Positions 1 to 10,266 are shown, counted from the stretch's first letter. The stretch: DNA of 64,000 nucleotides from Pseudomonas mangiferae (GCF_007109405.1 NZ_VJOY01000002.1:248001-312000); one strand, 5' to 3'. Translations and numbers: made by a program. The notes: generated from the sequence alone by a model not told the origin.

Positions 1-828
<828 letters not shown>

Positions 829-882
829 GGGTGGATATCCTGGAGAGTTGCCGGAGCGCGGGCGGCCCCTTTAAGGTGCGGC

Positions 883-888
883 ATTATA
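883..888 (-). promoter_or_regulatory. Candidate -10 box of algW
   Basis: A perfect TATAAT on the minus strand lies about 55 bases upstream of the algW ATG, in the divergent region shared with the Nif3-like gene. No good -35 hexamer is seen at 16-18 bases, so this is inference. Confidence 0.35.
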
Positions 889-940
889 CGAGGGCGCCCG
901 CCAATAAAGGAGGTGCCGGCAACAGCTTGTGAGGATCGTC

Positions 941-1699
941 ATGGCCATCGCGCTGACCACCCTGGTGGAAGAAACCGACCGTTACCTGAACATCGCCCGC
1001 ATCGCCGACTACTGCCCCAACGGCCTGCAGGTGGAGGGCCGGCCCCAGGTGCGGCGGATCGTCAGCGGGGTCACCGCCAGCCAGGCGCTGCTGGAGGCCG
1101 CGGTGGCCGCCGAGGCCGACGCGGTGCTGGTGCACCACGGCTATTTCTGGAAGGGCGAGAACCCCTGCGTCACCGGCATGAAACAGCGTCGGCTGAAGAC
1201 CCTGCTGGCCCACGACATCAGCCTGCTCGCCTATCACCTGCCCCTGGACCTGCACCCCGAGGTGGGCAACAACGTGCAACTGGCCCGGCAGTTGGACATC
1301 GAGGTGGAAGGCCCCCTGGAGCCGGACAACCCGAAGACCGTCGGCCTGGTGGGCGCCCTGGCGGAACCCATGAGCGCGCGGGACTTCGCCCGGCGGGTGG
1401 CCGAGGTGCTGGGGCGCGAGCCGCTGCTGGTGGAGGGGGCCGGCAGCGTACAGCGGATCGGCTGGTGCACCGGCGGCGGCCAGGGCTACATCGACACCGC
1501 CATTGCCGCTGGGGTCGACCTCTACCTTACCGGCGAGGCGTCGGAGCAGACCTTCCACAGTGCCCGTGAGAATGACGTGGCGTTCATCGCCGCCGGCCAC
1601 CACGCCACCGAGCGCTACGGCGTGCAGGCCCTGGGCGATTATCTGGCGAAGCGTTTCGCCATCGAGCACCTGTTCATCGACTGCCCGAACCCCGTCTGA
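941..1699 (+). CDS. Nif3-like dinuclear metal-centre protein (YbgI family)
   Basis: 252 residues from ATG 941. This start is chosen over the in-frame GTG at 929 because GAGGA sits five bases before the ATG. Family metal ligands are visible: the paired histidines of VLVHHGYFW near the N-terminus and the C-terminal AAGHHATERYG motif. LYLTGEASEQ is a conserved substrate-site segment. The family forms hexameric rings with a two-metal centre. Its cellular role is unsettled; GTP cyclohydrolase-related and radical-SAM-coupled roles have been proposed. It is divergent from algW, as in P. aeruginosa. Confidence 0.88.
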   Translation: MAIALTTLVEETDRYLNIARIADYCPNGLQVEGRPQVRRIVSGVTASQALLEAAVAAEADAVLVHHGYFWKGENPCVTGMKQRRLKTLLAHDISLLAYHLPLDLHPEVGNNVQLARQLDIEVEGPLEPDNPKTVGLVGALAEPMSARDFARRVAEVLGREPLLVEGAGSVQRIGWCTGGGQGYIDTAIAAGVDLYLTGEASEQTFHSARENDVAFIAAGHHATERYGVQALGDYLAKRFAIEHLFIDCPNPV

Positions 1700-1742
1700 C
1701 ACCTCGATTCCGGCGCTATAACGCTAGATCGTTTCGTTCTAG
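1696..1742 (+). promoter_or_regulatory. Candidate cysD promoter with inverted repeat at the start point
   Basis: CTGACA (1696-1701) and TATAAC (1717-1722) are 15 bases apart, a short but possible sigma-70 spacing. Directly downstream, CTAGATCGTTTCGTTCTAG (1724-1742) has 5-base inverted arms around 9 bases and would cover the transcription start. The regulator is unknown. CysB is a possibility from family knowledge, but its sites are usually upstream. Confidence 0.35.
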
Positions 1743-1834
1743 TTGGCCGCCTGATTAGAAGAGGGTGCTGTGCTAGAGTCGCAGGCTCGTCCGCGGCCCG
1801 CTGGCCGTCCCGCTCGACCCAACCGTGAGTTGCC

Positions 1835-2752
1835 ATGCTGGATAAACTGACCCACCTGAAACAGCTGGAGGCGGAAAGCATCCACATCATTCGCGAGGTG
1901 GCCGCCGAGTTCGATAACCCGGTGATGCTCTACTCGATCGGCAAGGACTCGGCCGTGATGCTGCACCTGGCGCGCAAGGCCTTCTTCCCCGGCAAGCTGC
2001 CGTTCCCGGTGATGCACGTCGACACCCGCTGGAAATTCCAGGAGATGTACCGCTTCCGCGATCGCATGGTCGCCGGAATGGGCCTGGACCTGATCGTCCA
2101 CATCAACCCGGACGGCGTCGCCCAGGACATCAACCCCTTCACCCACGGCAGCGCCAAGCACACCGACGTGATGAAGACCGAGGGCCTAAAGCAGGCCCTG
2201 GACAAGCACGGCTTCGATGCCGCCTTCGGGGGCGCCCGCCGCGACGAAGAGAAGTCCCGGGCCAAGGAGCGGGTCTATTCCTTCCGCGACAGCAAGCACC
2301 GCTGGGACCCGAAGAACCAGCGGCCCGAGCTGTGGAACGTCTACAACGGCAAGGTGAAGAAGGGCGAGTCCATCCGGGTCTTCCCGCTCTCTAATTGGAC
2401 CGAACTGGACATCTGGCAATACATCTACCTGGAACAGATTCCCATCGTGCCGTTGTATTTCGCCGCCGAACGCGACGTGATCGAGAAGAATGGCACGCTG
2501 ATCATGATCGATGACGCGCGCATCCTCGAACACCTGTCCGACGAGGAAAAGGCGCGCATCCAGAAGAAGACTGTGCGCTTCCGCACCCTGGGCTGCTACC
2601 CGCTGACCGGTGCGGTGGAGTCGGCCGCCGCCACGCTGCCGGAGATCATCCAGGAAATGCTCCTGACCCGGACTTCGGAACGCCAGGGCCGCGTCATCGA
2701 CCATGATGCCGCCGGTTCCATGGAAGAGAAAAAGCGCCAGGGGTACTTCTAA
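1835..2752 (+). CDS. cysD: Sulfate adenylyltransferase subunit 2 (CysD)
   Basis: 305 residues, the normal CysD length. It makes adenosine 5'-phosphosulfate from ATP and sulfate with CysN, the first step of sulfate assimilation. The PP-loop ATP pyrophosphatase motif [11 protein letters not shown] is near residue 32, and [12 protein letters not shown] and [14 protein letters not shown] are typical of the family. The stop at 2750-2752 lies one base before the cysNC ATG, so the two are co-translated in one operon. Confidence 0.97.
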   Translation: MLDKLTHLKQLEAESIHIIREVAAEFDNPVMLYSIGKDSAVMLHLARKAFFPGKLPFPVMHVDTRWKFQEMYRFRDRMVAGMGLDLIVHINPDGVAQDINPFTHGSAKHTDVMKTEGLKQALDKHGFDAAFGGARRDEEKSRAKERVYSFRDSKHRWDPKNQRPELWNVYNGKVKKGESIRVFPLSNWTELDIWQYIYLEQIPIVPLYFAAERDVIEKNGTLIMIDDARILEHLSDEEKARIQKKTVRFRTLGCYPLTGAVESAAATLPEIIQEMLLTRTSERQGRVIDHDAAGSMEEKKRQGYF

Positions 2753-2753
2753 G

Positions 2754-4646
2754 ATGTCGCACCAATCCGATCTGATCAGCGAGGACATCCTCGCCTACCT
2801 GGCCCAGCACGAGCGCAAGGAACTGCTGCGCTTCCTCACCTGCGGCAACGTCGACGACGGCAAGAGCACCCTGATCGGCCGCCTGCTGCACGACTCCAAG
2901 ATGATCTACGAGGATCACCTCGAGGCCATCACCCGAGATTCCAAGAAGGTCGGCACCACCGGCGACGAGGTGGACCTGGCGCTGCTGGTGGATGGCCTGC
3001 AGGCCGAGCGCGAGCAGGGCATCACCATCGACGTGGCCTACCGCTACTTCAGCACCGCCAAGCGCAAGTTCATCATCGCCGACACCCCCGGCCACGAGCA
3101 GTACACCCGCAACATGGCCACCGGCGCGTCCACCTGCGACCTGGCGATCATCCTCATCGACGCCCGCTACGGCGTGCAGACCCAGACCCGCCGGCACAGC
3201 TACATCGCCTCGTTGCTGGGCATCCGCCACATCGTGGTGGCCATCAATAAGATGGACCTCAAGGGCTACGACCAGGGCGTGTTCGACGCCATCCGTGCGG
3301 ACTACCTGGACTTCGCCGAACGCATCGGCCTGGCGCCCACCACTCTGCACTTCGTGCCCATGTCCGCTCTGAAGGGCGACAACGTGGTGAACCGTAGCGC
3401 CGACACGCCGTGGTACGACGGCGTCCCGCTGATGGAAATCCTCGAGACCGTGGAGATCGCCGGCGATCGCAACCTCACCGACCTGCGCTTCCCGGTGCAG
3501 TACGTGAACCGGCCGAACCTCAACTTCCGCGGCTTCGCCGGCACCCTGGCCAGTGGCATCGTGCGCAAGGGCGACCAGGTGGTGGCGCTGCCCTCGGGCA
3601 AGGCCAGCCGGGTGAAGTCCATCGTTACTTTCGAGGGCGAACTGGAACAGGCCGGGCCGGGACAGGCAGTGACCCTGACCCTGGAAGACGAGATCGACGT
3701 CTCCCGCGGCGACATGCTGGTGCACGCCGACGACCGCCCGCAGGTCACCGACTCGTTCGAGGCGATGCTGGTGTGGATGGCCGAGGAGCCCCTGCGTCCG
3801 GGCAAGAAGTATGACATCAAGCGCGCCACCAGCTACGTGCCGGGCTCGATCCCCAGCATCGTCCACCGGGTCGACGTGAATACCCTGGAGCAGGGCGCGG
3901 CCAGCGAACTCAACCTCAACGAGATCGCCCGGGTGCGGGTGAGCCTCGATGCACCCATCGCCCTCGACGGCTACGGGCAGAACCGCACCACTGGAGCCTT
4001 CATCGTCATCGACCGGCTGACCAACGGCACCGTCGGCGCCGGCATGATCATCGCCGAGCCGGTGCAGGGCGGCGCCCATGCCTGTCATGGCGATCACGTG
4101 GCCGATGAAGAACGGGCCGCGCGCTTCGGCCAGCAGCCCGCCACGGTGCTGTTCACCGGGCTGTCCGGGGCCGGCAAGAGCACCCTGGCCTATGCCGTGG
4201 AGCGCACGCTGTTCGACGCCGGTCGGGCGGTTTTCGTGCTGGATGGGCAGAACCTGCGTCACGACCTGAACAAGGGCCTGCCCCAGGACCGCGCCGGGCG
4301 TACCGAGAACTGGCGCCGCGCGGCCCAGGTCGCCCGTCAGTTCAACGAGGCCGGGCTGATCACCCTGGCCGCGTTCGTCGCCCCGGATGCCGAGGGCCGG
4401 CGCCAGGCGCGGACATTGATCGGCACGGAGCGGGCCCTGACCGTCTACGTGCAGGCCTCGCCCCAGGTATGCCGCGAGCGCGACCCCCAGGGGCTGTACG
4501 CCGCCGGCCAGGACAACATCCCCGGCGAGTCCTTCCCCTACGACGTGCCACTGGACGCCGACCTGGTGATCGACACCCAGCGGCAGACGGTGGAGGAGGG
4601 CGTCAAGGCCGTCCTCGACCTGCTGCGCCAGCGCGGCGTGATCTGA
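2754..4646 (+). CDS. cysNC: Bifunctional sulfate adenylyltransferase GTPase / APS kinase (CysNC fusion)
   Basis: 630 residues from ATG 2754. The N-terminal half is a translation-factor-like GTPase, with Walker [10 protein letters not shown], switch motif DTPGHEQY and NKMD. It drives APS synthesis by CysD through GTP hydrolysis. From about residue 460 a separate APS kinase domain follows, with Walker [10 protein letters not shown] and the [10 protein letters not shown] substrate loop; it phosphorylates APS to PAPS. The fusion is usual in Pseudomonas, whereas enterics have separate cysN and cysC. An intrinsic terminator follows 15 bases after the stop. Confidence 0.97.
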   Translation: MSHQSDLISEDILAYLAQHERKELLRFLTCGNVDDGKSTLIGRLLHDSKMIYEDHLEAITRDSKKVGTTGDEVDLALLVDGLQAEREQGITIDVAYRYFSTAKRKFIIADTPGHEQYTRNMATGASTCDLAIILIDARYGVQTQTRRHSYIASLLGIRHIVVAINKMDLKGYDQGVFDAIRADYLDFAERIGLAPTTLHFVPMSALKGDNVVNRSADTPWYDGVPLMEILETVEIAGDRNLTDLRFPVQYVNRPNLNFRGFAGTLASGIVRKGDQVVALPSGKASRVKSIVTFEGELEQAGPGQAVTLTLEDEIDVSRGDMLVHADDRPQVTDSFEAMLVWMAEEPLRPGKKYDIKRATSYVPGSIPSIVHRVDVNTLEQGAASELNLNEIARVRVSLDAPIALDGYGQNRTTGAFIVIDRLTNGTVGAGMIIAEPVQGGAHACHGDHVADEERAARFGQQPATVLFTGLSGAGKSTLAYAVERTLFDAGRAVFVLDGQNLRHDLNKGLPQDRAGRTENWRRAAQVARQFNEAGLITLAAFVAPDAEGRRQARTLIGTERALTVYVQASPQVCRERDPQGLYAAGQDNIPGESFPYDVPLDADLVIDTQRQTVEEGVKAVLDLLRQRGVI

Positions 4647-4661
4647 CCATTCCCGCGCTGT

Positions 4662-4692
4662 GAAAAAGCCCCGCATTCGCGGGGCTTTTTTT
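4662..4692 (+). terminator. Intrinsic terminator of cysD-cysNC
   Basis: A GC-rich stem (GCCCCGC / GCGGGGC) with an ATTC loop is flanked by A5 and followed by T8. The arms are the same as those of the terminator at 8908-8938. Confidence 0.9.
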
Positions 4693-4754
4693 GGCTCGAG
4701 AGGTGAGCTGCCTGGCCTTGCACCGAAACCCGGAAGGGCGGTGGCAGATAGCTA

Positions 4755-4795
4755 TTGCCGACCCGTGACCGCTCCCTATAATGCGACTGATTATT
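4755..4795 (+). promoter_or_regulatory. Fur-box promoter of the iron signalling module
   Basis: TTGCCG (4755-4760), a 16-base spacer and a perfect TATAAT (4777-4782) form a sigma-70 promoter. TATAATGCGACTGATTATT (4777-4795) matches the classical 19-base Fur consensus at 13 positions and covers the -10 and start point. Repression by Fe-Fur is therefore expected. Confidence 0.72.
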
Positions 4796-4814
4796 ATTGG
4801 CTGATGGTGCTGCG

Positions 4815-5357
4815 GTGTCACTGGGTCCTACACAGCTTGCGGATCACGACGTGCACCGCCTCTATGCCGACCACCATGGCTGGCTGCAGGCCTGGATTCG
4901 TCGCAGGACCGGCTGTTCGCAGCGCGCCGCCGATCTCGCCCAGGATACGTTTCTGAGGGTGCTTTCAGCGCGGGCGAAGGGCATCGCCGTGTACCTCGAA
5001 CAGCCGCGCGCCTATCTCGCGACCATCGCCCGCGGCCTGGTGGTCGACCAGTGGCGGCGTCAGCAACTGGAGCAGGCCTGGCTGGACACCGTGGCCGCGC
5101 ATCCCGGCGCGGTGCAGGCTTCTCCCGAGCATTCGGCGCTCATCCTTGAAACCCTGCACGAAGTCGACGCCATGCTGCGTGGCCTGCCTGGCAAAGTGCG
5201 TCGGGCCTTCCTGCTGGTACAGCTCGAGGGACTGCCTCATCGTGTCGTCGCCTCGCAGCTTGGCGTGTCCGACCGGATGGTAAAGAAATACCTCGCCCAG
5301 GCCCTCGTGCATTGCGCGGTGCTTGAGGCCGAGCTCGATGGGCTGCTGGTGGAATGA
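4815..5357 (+). CDS. ECF sigma factor of the FecI (iron-uptake) type
   Basis: About 180 residues from GTG 4815. An in-frame TTG at 4797 would sit only about 8 bases after the predicted transcript start, so the GTG is preferred; no strong ribosome binding site is seen for either. Region 2 (RAADLAQDTFLRVL) and region 4 (LPGKVRRAFLLVQLEGLPHRVVAS, then a helix-turn-helix) are clear. No region 1 or 3 is present, as in group 4 sigma factors. It overlaps fecR by ATGA and should direct transcription of the adjacent receptor gene when the ferri-siderophore is bound. Confidence 0.9.
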   Translation: MSLGPTQLADHDVHRLYADHHGWLQAWIRRRTGCSQRAADLAQDTFLRVLSARAKGIAVYLEQPRAYLATIARGLVVDQWRRQQLEQAWLDTVAAHPGAVQASPEHSALILETLHEVDAMLRGLPGKVRRAFLLVQLEGLPHRVVASQLGVSDRMVKKYLAQALVHCAVLEAELDGLLVE

Positions 5358-6328
5358 GCGGCAAGCTCAGCTACGCCAGCCTGCAACAGGCGGCGCGGTG
5401 GTACGTGTTGCTGCAGGATGATCCCCCCTCCGCGCAGGTGCAGGTGCAATGGCTCCAGTGGCTGGACCAGCATGCCGAGCACCGTGCGGCCTGGCAGTAT
5501 GTGCAGCGGGTCGGCAAGCGGCTCGCGCCGTTGCAGGACGAGGATCGCCAGTTGGCGACGCGCGCGCTGGAGGTTCATGGCGAACGCCAGCTGTCGCGCC
5601 GGCAGGGCCTCAAGAGCCTGGTGATACTGGGCGCCGGCACGATGCTCGGCTGGGGTACCTGGCGCGGCACCGCGTTGCCGCGCTGGGTGGACGGATGGCG
5701 CGCGGACTACAGCACTGGCACTGCGCAGACCCGCGAGACCGTCCTGGCCGACGGCACGCATCTATGGCTCGCGGCGATCAGTGCGGTCGACGCCGATTAT
5801 GGCCAGGCCCAGCGGCGCTTGCGCCTGCACTTCGGTGAGATCCTGGTGGACACCGCCAACGATGCGGCCAACCGGCCTTTCGTCGTGGACACCGGGCAGG
5901 GCCGCCTGCGGGCAGCGGGCACGCGCTTCGCGGTCAAGCAATGGGAAGGGACCACTCAACTCAACGTCTACCGCGGAGCGGTGGAGATCTGCACGGCCGG
6001 GAGCGGTGAGCGAAGGGTCCTGGAGGCGGGCCAGCGCATGGCCTTCACCCATCGGGCGCTGGGTGAGGTGGCGACGGCGCAGACGGCCGGGGAGTCCTGG
6101 GTGCGCCATGTGCTCATGGCCGACGACATGCCACTGGGCCAGTTGGTCGAGACGCTGTCGCGGTACCGCCACGGTTACCTGGGTTGCGATCCGGCGATCG
6201 CCGAGCTGCCCGTGATGGGCGCCTTCCCGTTGGACGACACCGACCGTGCCCTGCGCCTGTTGGCGGCCGCGTTGCCGGTGAAAGTTCAGCGCTTGACCTC
6301 CTGGTGGATCAGCGTCGAGTCCGCTTGA
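5354..6328 (+). CDS. FecR-family anti-sigma / signal transducer
   Basis: 324 residues. The N-terminal cytoplasmic DUF4880-like region (LQQAARWYVLLQDDPPS, LQWLDQHAEHRAAWQ) would hold the sigma factor. A weak hydrophobic stretch near residues 90-105 may be the membrane segment. A FecR domain follows (ADGTHLWLAAISAVDADY, GEILVDTAND, TGQGRLRAAGTRFAVKQ), then a C-terminal region that would contact the receptor STN domain in the periplasm. The start overlaps the sigma gene stop (ATGA), which argues for fixed stoichiometry. Confidence 0.9.
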   Translation: MSGKLSYASLQQAARWYVLLQDDPPSAQVQVQWLQWLDQHAEHRAAWQYVQRVGKRLAPLQDEDRQLATRALEVHGERQLSRRQGLKSLVILGAGTMLGWGTWRGTALPRWVDGWRADYSTGTAQTRETVLADGTHLWLAAISAVDADYGQAQRRLRLHFGEILVDTANDAANRPFVVDTGQGRLRAAGTRFAVKQWEGTTQLNVYRGAVEICTAGSGERRVLEAGQRMAFTHRALGEVATAQTAGESWVRHVLMADDMPLGQLVETLSRYRHGYLGCDPAIAELPVMGAFPLDDTDRALRLLAAALPVKVQRLTSWWISVESA

Positions 6329-6431
6329 ACGGCCAGGTAAATAGTGCTGCAACATGGTTCCCTTTTTCCGTTTTCGTTCGGTCATCCCAGAGAACAGCCT
6401 CTCCACCTACCGCACCGAACCCGGGACCATC

Positions 6432-8888
6432 ATGCATTTGCCCTTTTCTTCCTCGCGTCGTCTCGCCCGGCCGTCACTGACGCTGGCCGTTTCATTTTCG
6501 CTCTGTACCTTCACGGCGCTGAGCCTGTCGTCATTGTCAGCCAGGGCGGCTTCCGGCGTGCAGCAGGCCGCTCCGCAGGACTATCACATCGCCCCCGGCG
6601 CCCTGGCGTCGTCGCTCAATCAGTTCAGCAGTCAGGCGGGTATCTACCTGGCCGGCCACAACACCCTCACCGCCGGCAAGACGAGCAAGGGGCTCGAAGG
6701 GCGCTATAGCGTCGAACAGGCCTTGGCCGTGTTGCTCGATGGCACCGGTCTGCAGGCCGTCGCCCAGGATGTGGGCAGTTACGTGTTGCAACCCGGCACG
6801 CAGAGCGCCGCGCTGCACATAGAGTCGACGTCGATCGTCGGCTCCGGCCTCGCCGGCGAGCAGTTGGATGACAGCGGTTACAACGCCAAGGCCAGTTCCA
6901 CCGCCAGCAAGACCCTTACGTCCCTTGCGGAGACGCCCCGCGCGATCTCGGTGGTGACCCGCCAGCGAATGGACGACCAACGGTCCCAGACGCTGACCGA
7001 CCTGCTCGGCTACGTGCCGGGTATCTTCGCGCCGCCATTCGCCGCCGGCGACGGCCTGGCCGGTGATCTGTTCTTCATCCGGGGGTTCAATGCCACCGAC
7101 TGGGGCTATGGCCTGTTGCGTGATGGCCTGCGCGTGCAGGGCAACCGCTACGACACCACCAGCGAGCCTTACGGACTCGAGCGTGTGGAGGTCTTCCGCG
7201 GTCCGACCTCGATCCTCTACGGCGAAAACGCGCCCGGTGGCATCGTCAATCTCGTCAGCAAGCGCCCGACCGCTGAGGCGCGCGGCGAGGTTCAGCTTTC
7301 CTACGGTTCCCATGATCGCAAGCAAATGGGTGTCGACGTTTCCGGCCCCTTGGTCGAAGGCACCGTCCTCGGTCGGCTGGTGGTACTGGGCCGGGACGCC
7401 GGTACACAGGTGGATCATCAGCCCGACGACCGCCTCTACATCGCGCCCTCGTTGACCTTCAACGTCGACGACGACACGTCACTGACGCTGCTCTCCACGT
7501 ACCAACGCGATCGCACGCTGATGGAGCTGGGCTACCCGGCCGCGGGAACCCTGCTGCCTAACCCGAACGGCAAGATCGACGCGGACGAGCTGTCCGGCAA
7601 TCCAGACTGGGACACGTTCGAGCGCGAAACCTGGACCCTTGGCTACGAATTCAGCCATCGGCTCAACGATGCCTGGCAATTCCGCCAGAACTCACGCTAC
7701 ATGCAGTCGCGCATCGACCGCCGGGAGATGTGGCCAGGCAGCCTCGACGACAGCGGCTTCGGCACCCACCTCAGCTATACCGCCTATGACCGGTACAACC
7801 GGTCCATGGCCTACTCCCTGGACAACCAGTTCGAGGGCCATTTCGACAGCGGGGCGTTGAGCACTACCCTGCTGCTGGGTGCGAGCCTGGACCGCACGTC
7901 GTTCAGCCAGGATTGGGCGGCGGGCGCAGGCGGTTCGGTGAACGTGTTCGAGCCTGTCTGGACCGCGACGCCGAGCACACCGATCCAGGTCCAGAACGCT
8001 TTGCTGAACCAGGACATGTACGGCCTCTACGGTCAGGTGCAGACCCGCTACGACAACTGGATCGCGTTGCTCGGCGGTCGCGTCGACCGGGTCAATAGCC
8101 AGTACCGCAACCGTTCCGGCACGACCAACGGCCTGGCCGACCTCGACTACTGGGACCACGACTTCACCTGGCAAGCGGGCCTGATGTACGCGTTCGATAA
8201 CGGTCTGTCGCCTTACGTCAGTTATTCCACCGCCTTCGCCCCGACCCAACAGACGTCGAGCAAGTCCGGCACGCTCGATCCGACCACCAGCGAGCAGTAC
8301 GAGATCGGCCTGAAGTATGAACCCGAGGGATGGCATACCGCTGTAACGGCCTCGCTCTACGACTTGCGGAAGACCGATGATGTGATCTACGACAGCGCCG
8401 TGGGCGACTACCGGCAGGTGGGAGAAAGCCGCTCCAGAGGCGCGGAGCTGGAGCTCACCAGCGACCTCAGCGAGAACCTGAGCGTCACCGCTGCCTACAC
8501 CTATACCGACTCTCGCATCACCCGCGATGCGCCGGGCTCGTTGCTGGAGGATCACCAGATGACGGGCGTACCGCGCAATCAGGTGTCGGCCTGGGCCACC
8601 TATCGCGTCCTCGAGGGTTCTCTCAAGGGGCTGCGCGTAGGCGGTGGCGTTCGCCACTTCGACAGTGCCTTCGCCTATACCCCCACCTCGCTGTACGGCC
8701 GCCTGGACACCGGCGACGTGACCCTGGTGGACGCCATGGTCGGGTATCAGCTCGACGCGCACTGGTCTGCCGAGGTGAATGCCAAAAACCTGTTGAACAA
8801 GGAATACGTCGCCGGCTGCAACAATGCCGGGCGCTGTTACTGGGGCGAAGAGCGGACCCTGCTGGGCAGCGTGACGTTCCGCTGGTGA
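6432..8888 (+). CDS. TonB-dependent siderophore receptor with N-terminal signalling (STN) domain
   Basis: 818 residues from ATG 6432, which begins a clean signal peptide ending near ARAASG; an in-frame ATG at 6354 would add 26 residues without signal-peptide character. The STN domain is about residues 50-122 (DYHIAPGALASSLNQF to GSYVLQPG). The plug follows (ETPRAISVVTRQRM, IRGFN, VEVFRGPTSILYGENAPGG), then the outer-membrane barrel ending in the family-typical aromatic TFRW. The C-terminal Cys-rich CYWGEERT segment resembles hydroxamate receptors of the FhuA/FoxA group, so ferrichrome or ferrioxamine is a guess. It closes a FecI-FecR-receptor operon. Confidence 0.92.
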   Translation: MHLPFSSSRRLARPSLTLAVSFSLCTFTALSLSSLSARAASGVQQAAPQDYHIAPGALASSLNQFSSQAGIYLAGHNTLTAGKTSKGLEGRYSVEQALAVLLDGTGLQAVAQDVGSYVLQPGTQSAALHIESTSIVGSGLAGEQLDDSGYNAKASSTASKTLTSLAETPRAISVVTRQRMDDQRSQTLTDLLGYVPGIFAPPFAAGDGLAGDLFFIRGFNATDWGYGLLRDGLRVQGNRYDTTSEPYGLERVEVFRGPTSILYGENAPGGIVNLVSKRPTAEARGEVQLSYGSHDRKQMGVDVSGPLVEGTVLGRLVVLGRDAGTQVDHQPDDRLYIAPSLTFNVDDDTSLTLLSTYQRDRTLMELGYPAAGTLLPNPNGKIDADELSGNPDWDTFERETWTLGYEFSHRLNDAWQFRQNSRYMQSRIDRREMWPGSLDDSGFGTHLSYTAYDRYNRSMAYSLDNQFEGHFDSGALSTTLLLGASLDRTSFSQDWAAGAGGSVNVFEPVWTATPSTPIQVQNALLNQDMYGLYGQVQTRYDNWIALLGGRVDRVNSQYRNRSGTTNGLADLDYWDHDFTWQAGLMYAFDNGLSPYVSYSTAFAPTQQTSSKSGTLDPTTSEQYEIGLKYEPEGWHTAVTASLYDLRKTDDVIYDSAVGDYRQVGESRSRGAELELTSDLSENLSVTAAYTYTDSRITRDAPGSLLEDHQMTGVPRNQVSAWATYRVLEGSLKGLRVGGGVRHFDSAFAYTPTSLYGRLDTGDVTLVDAMVGYQLDAHWSAEVNAKNLLNKEYVAGCNNAGRCYWGEERTLLGSVTFRW

Positions 8889-8907
8889 TGCCTGCGTTTC
8901 CTCGCCA

Positions 8908-8938
8908 TAAAAAAAGCCCCGCACACGCGGGGCTTTTT
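8908..8938 (+). terminator. Intrinsic terminator after the receptor gene
   Basis: The stem GCCCCGC / GCGGGGC has loop ACAC, A7 before and T5 after. It can serve both the receptor gene and the convergent zapG. It is near-identical to the terminator at 4662-4692. Confidence 0.88.
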
Positions 8939-8954
8939 GCATGACGGCACCGGC

Positions 8955-9398
8955 TCAGTACTTGCCCTTGAGGCCGTAGCTCTTGTCCAGGGTGCCGGGG
9001 GCATCGGGCGCCTTCGGCGCGTAGTCCTTGGGAGCCTCGTGGATCGGCGGCGCGGACAGGCGCTCGCGGTTGGCGCCGCTGGTGTCCTCGGCGTGCAATG
9101 CCGCGAGCAGACGCTGGCGGGTCAGTTCGTCCAGGGCCAGGCGATCGACACCGCTGGACAGGTGTTCCTGCACGTCCTGATAGCTCTGGGTGAGCTTGCG
9201 GACCATGGTGGCGGTGGTGTTGAAGTGGGTCACCACCTCGCTCTGGTAGGCGTCGAAGCGTTCCTGCAGGTCGTCCAGCTGACGCTGGGTGCGACCCGCG
9301 GGCGTGCCGGGGGACAGGCGGGCGATCAGGAAACCGATACCGATACCAGCGAGCAGGGCGAGGGCCGGTAACAACCAGGCGGTGAGCGACTGTTCCAC
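8955..9398 (-). CDS. zapG: YhcB/ZapG family (DUF1043) membrane protein
   Basis: 147 residues. It starts with GTG 9398, preceded by a strong GAGGAAGGA ribosome binding site. One N-terminal membrane segment (LLPALALLAGIGIGFLIARL) is followed by a helical, coiled-coil-prone region (QLDDLQERFDAYQSEVVTHFNTT) and a Pro/Ala-rich disordered tail. In Escherichia coli this protein sits at the inner membrane and links envelope growth with the divisome. It is convergent with the TonB receptor gene. Confidence 0.88.
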   Translation of the reverse strand: MEQSLTAWLLPALALLAGIGIGFLIARLSPGTPAGRTQRQLDDLQERFDAYQSEVVTHFNTTATMVRKLTQSYQDVQEHLSSGVDRLALDELTRQRLLAALHAEDTSGANRERLSAPPIHEAPKDYAPKAPDAPGTLDKSYGLKGKY

Positions 9399-9613
9399 GA
9401 ATCCTTCCTCTATAAGCGGCTTTGTTTTACGTTAACGGCTCGAAACCGCGCTGTATACCGCGACGCAAGCCCGGGATGGCGGCACGTGCCGCCGCGCAGC
9501 GATCCCGCTGCAACCGCGCCGGCGAGCGGGCGGTCGGCGCCGAGCGCGCCGACAGGGCAGCGCTCAAGCCCAAAGTAGACGAGTCGACCCGAGCCAGGGT
9601 CACGGAGTTCCCG

Positions 9614-10243
9614 TTGTCCACCCGCGAAACCCCCCTCATGCTGGACGGCCCCTGCGGCCCGCTGGAAGCCCTTTACCTGGAGGCGCCCGAGCCGAAGGGC
9701 CTGGCGCTGATCTGCCATCCCAACCCGGTCCAGGGCGGCACCATGCTCAACAAGGTGGTGTCGATGCTGCAGCGTTGCGCTCGGGATGCCGGCTACAGCA
9801 CGCTGCGTTTCAACTACCGCGGGGTGGGCGCCAGCTTCGGCAGCCATGACATGGGTAGCGGCGAAGTGGACGATGCCGAGGCCGCCGCCCGCTGGCTGCA
9901 GGCCCGGGAGCCGGCTTTGCCACTGACCCTGTTCGGTTTCTCCTTCGGCGGTTTCGTCGCCGCCAGCCTCGCTGGCCGCCTAGAGCGCCAGGGCCACGCC
10001 CCGAGCCAGCTGTTCATGGTGGCGCCGGCGGTGATGCGCCTGGAGGGCGAGCACGTGCCCCCGGCGGCTTGCTCGCTGACCCTCGTCCAGCCCGATGCCG
10101 ACGAGGTGGTGGACCCGGCAGCGGTCTACGCCTGGTCCGACGCCCTGGGCCGCCCCCACACCCTGCTGAAAATGGCAGAATGCGGGCACTTCTTCCATGG
10201 CAGGCTGACCGAGCTCAAGGAGCTGGTCCTGCCGCGTCTCTGA
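9614..10243 (+). CDS. Alpha/beta hydrolase (dienelactone-hydrolase-like)
   Basis: 209 residues from TTG 9614, preceded by CGGAG. The open frame extends back to 9422, but that part is Arg/Ala-rich and unlike a protein N-terminus. Features are LICHPNPVQGGTM (oxyanion-hole strand), the nucleophile elbow GFSFGGF, an acid near QPDADEVVD and His in ECGHFFHG. The substrate is unknown. The next gene, trpS, starts 23 bases downstream, so co-transcription is likely; the same pair occurs in P. aeruginosa. Confidence 0.85.
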   Translation: MSTRETPLMLDGPCGPLEALYLEAPEPKGLALICHPNPVQGGTMLNKVVSMLQRCARDAGYSTLRFNYRGVGASFGSHDMGSGEVDDAEAAARWLQAREPALPLTLFGFSFGGFVAASLAGRLERQGHAPSQLFMVAPAVMRLEGEHVPPAACSLTLVQPDADEVVDPAAVYAWSDALGRPHTLLKMAECGHFFHGRLTELKELVLPRL

Positions 10244-10266
10244 TCCGCCTGCACAAGCGATAACCC

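Noticed and set aside
2694-4676. A 660-residue open frame on the minus strand opposite cysNC
   Set aside because: It is an antisense shadow produced by high GC at third codon positions; the plus strand carries an unambiguous CysNC.
6338-6371. TAAAT followed by CGT upstream of the TonB receptor, as a PvdS-type iron-starvation box
   Set aside because: The gap is 26 bases, not the 15-17 needed, so it does not fit.
9422-9613. An N-terminal extension of the alpha/beta hydrolase
   Set aside because: The translated region is Arg/Ala-rich without family similarity, while TTG 9614 has a ribosome binding site and begins the expected N-terminus.
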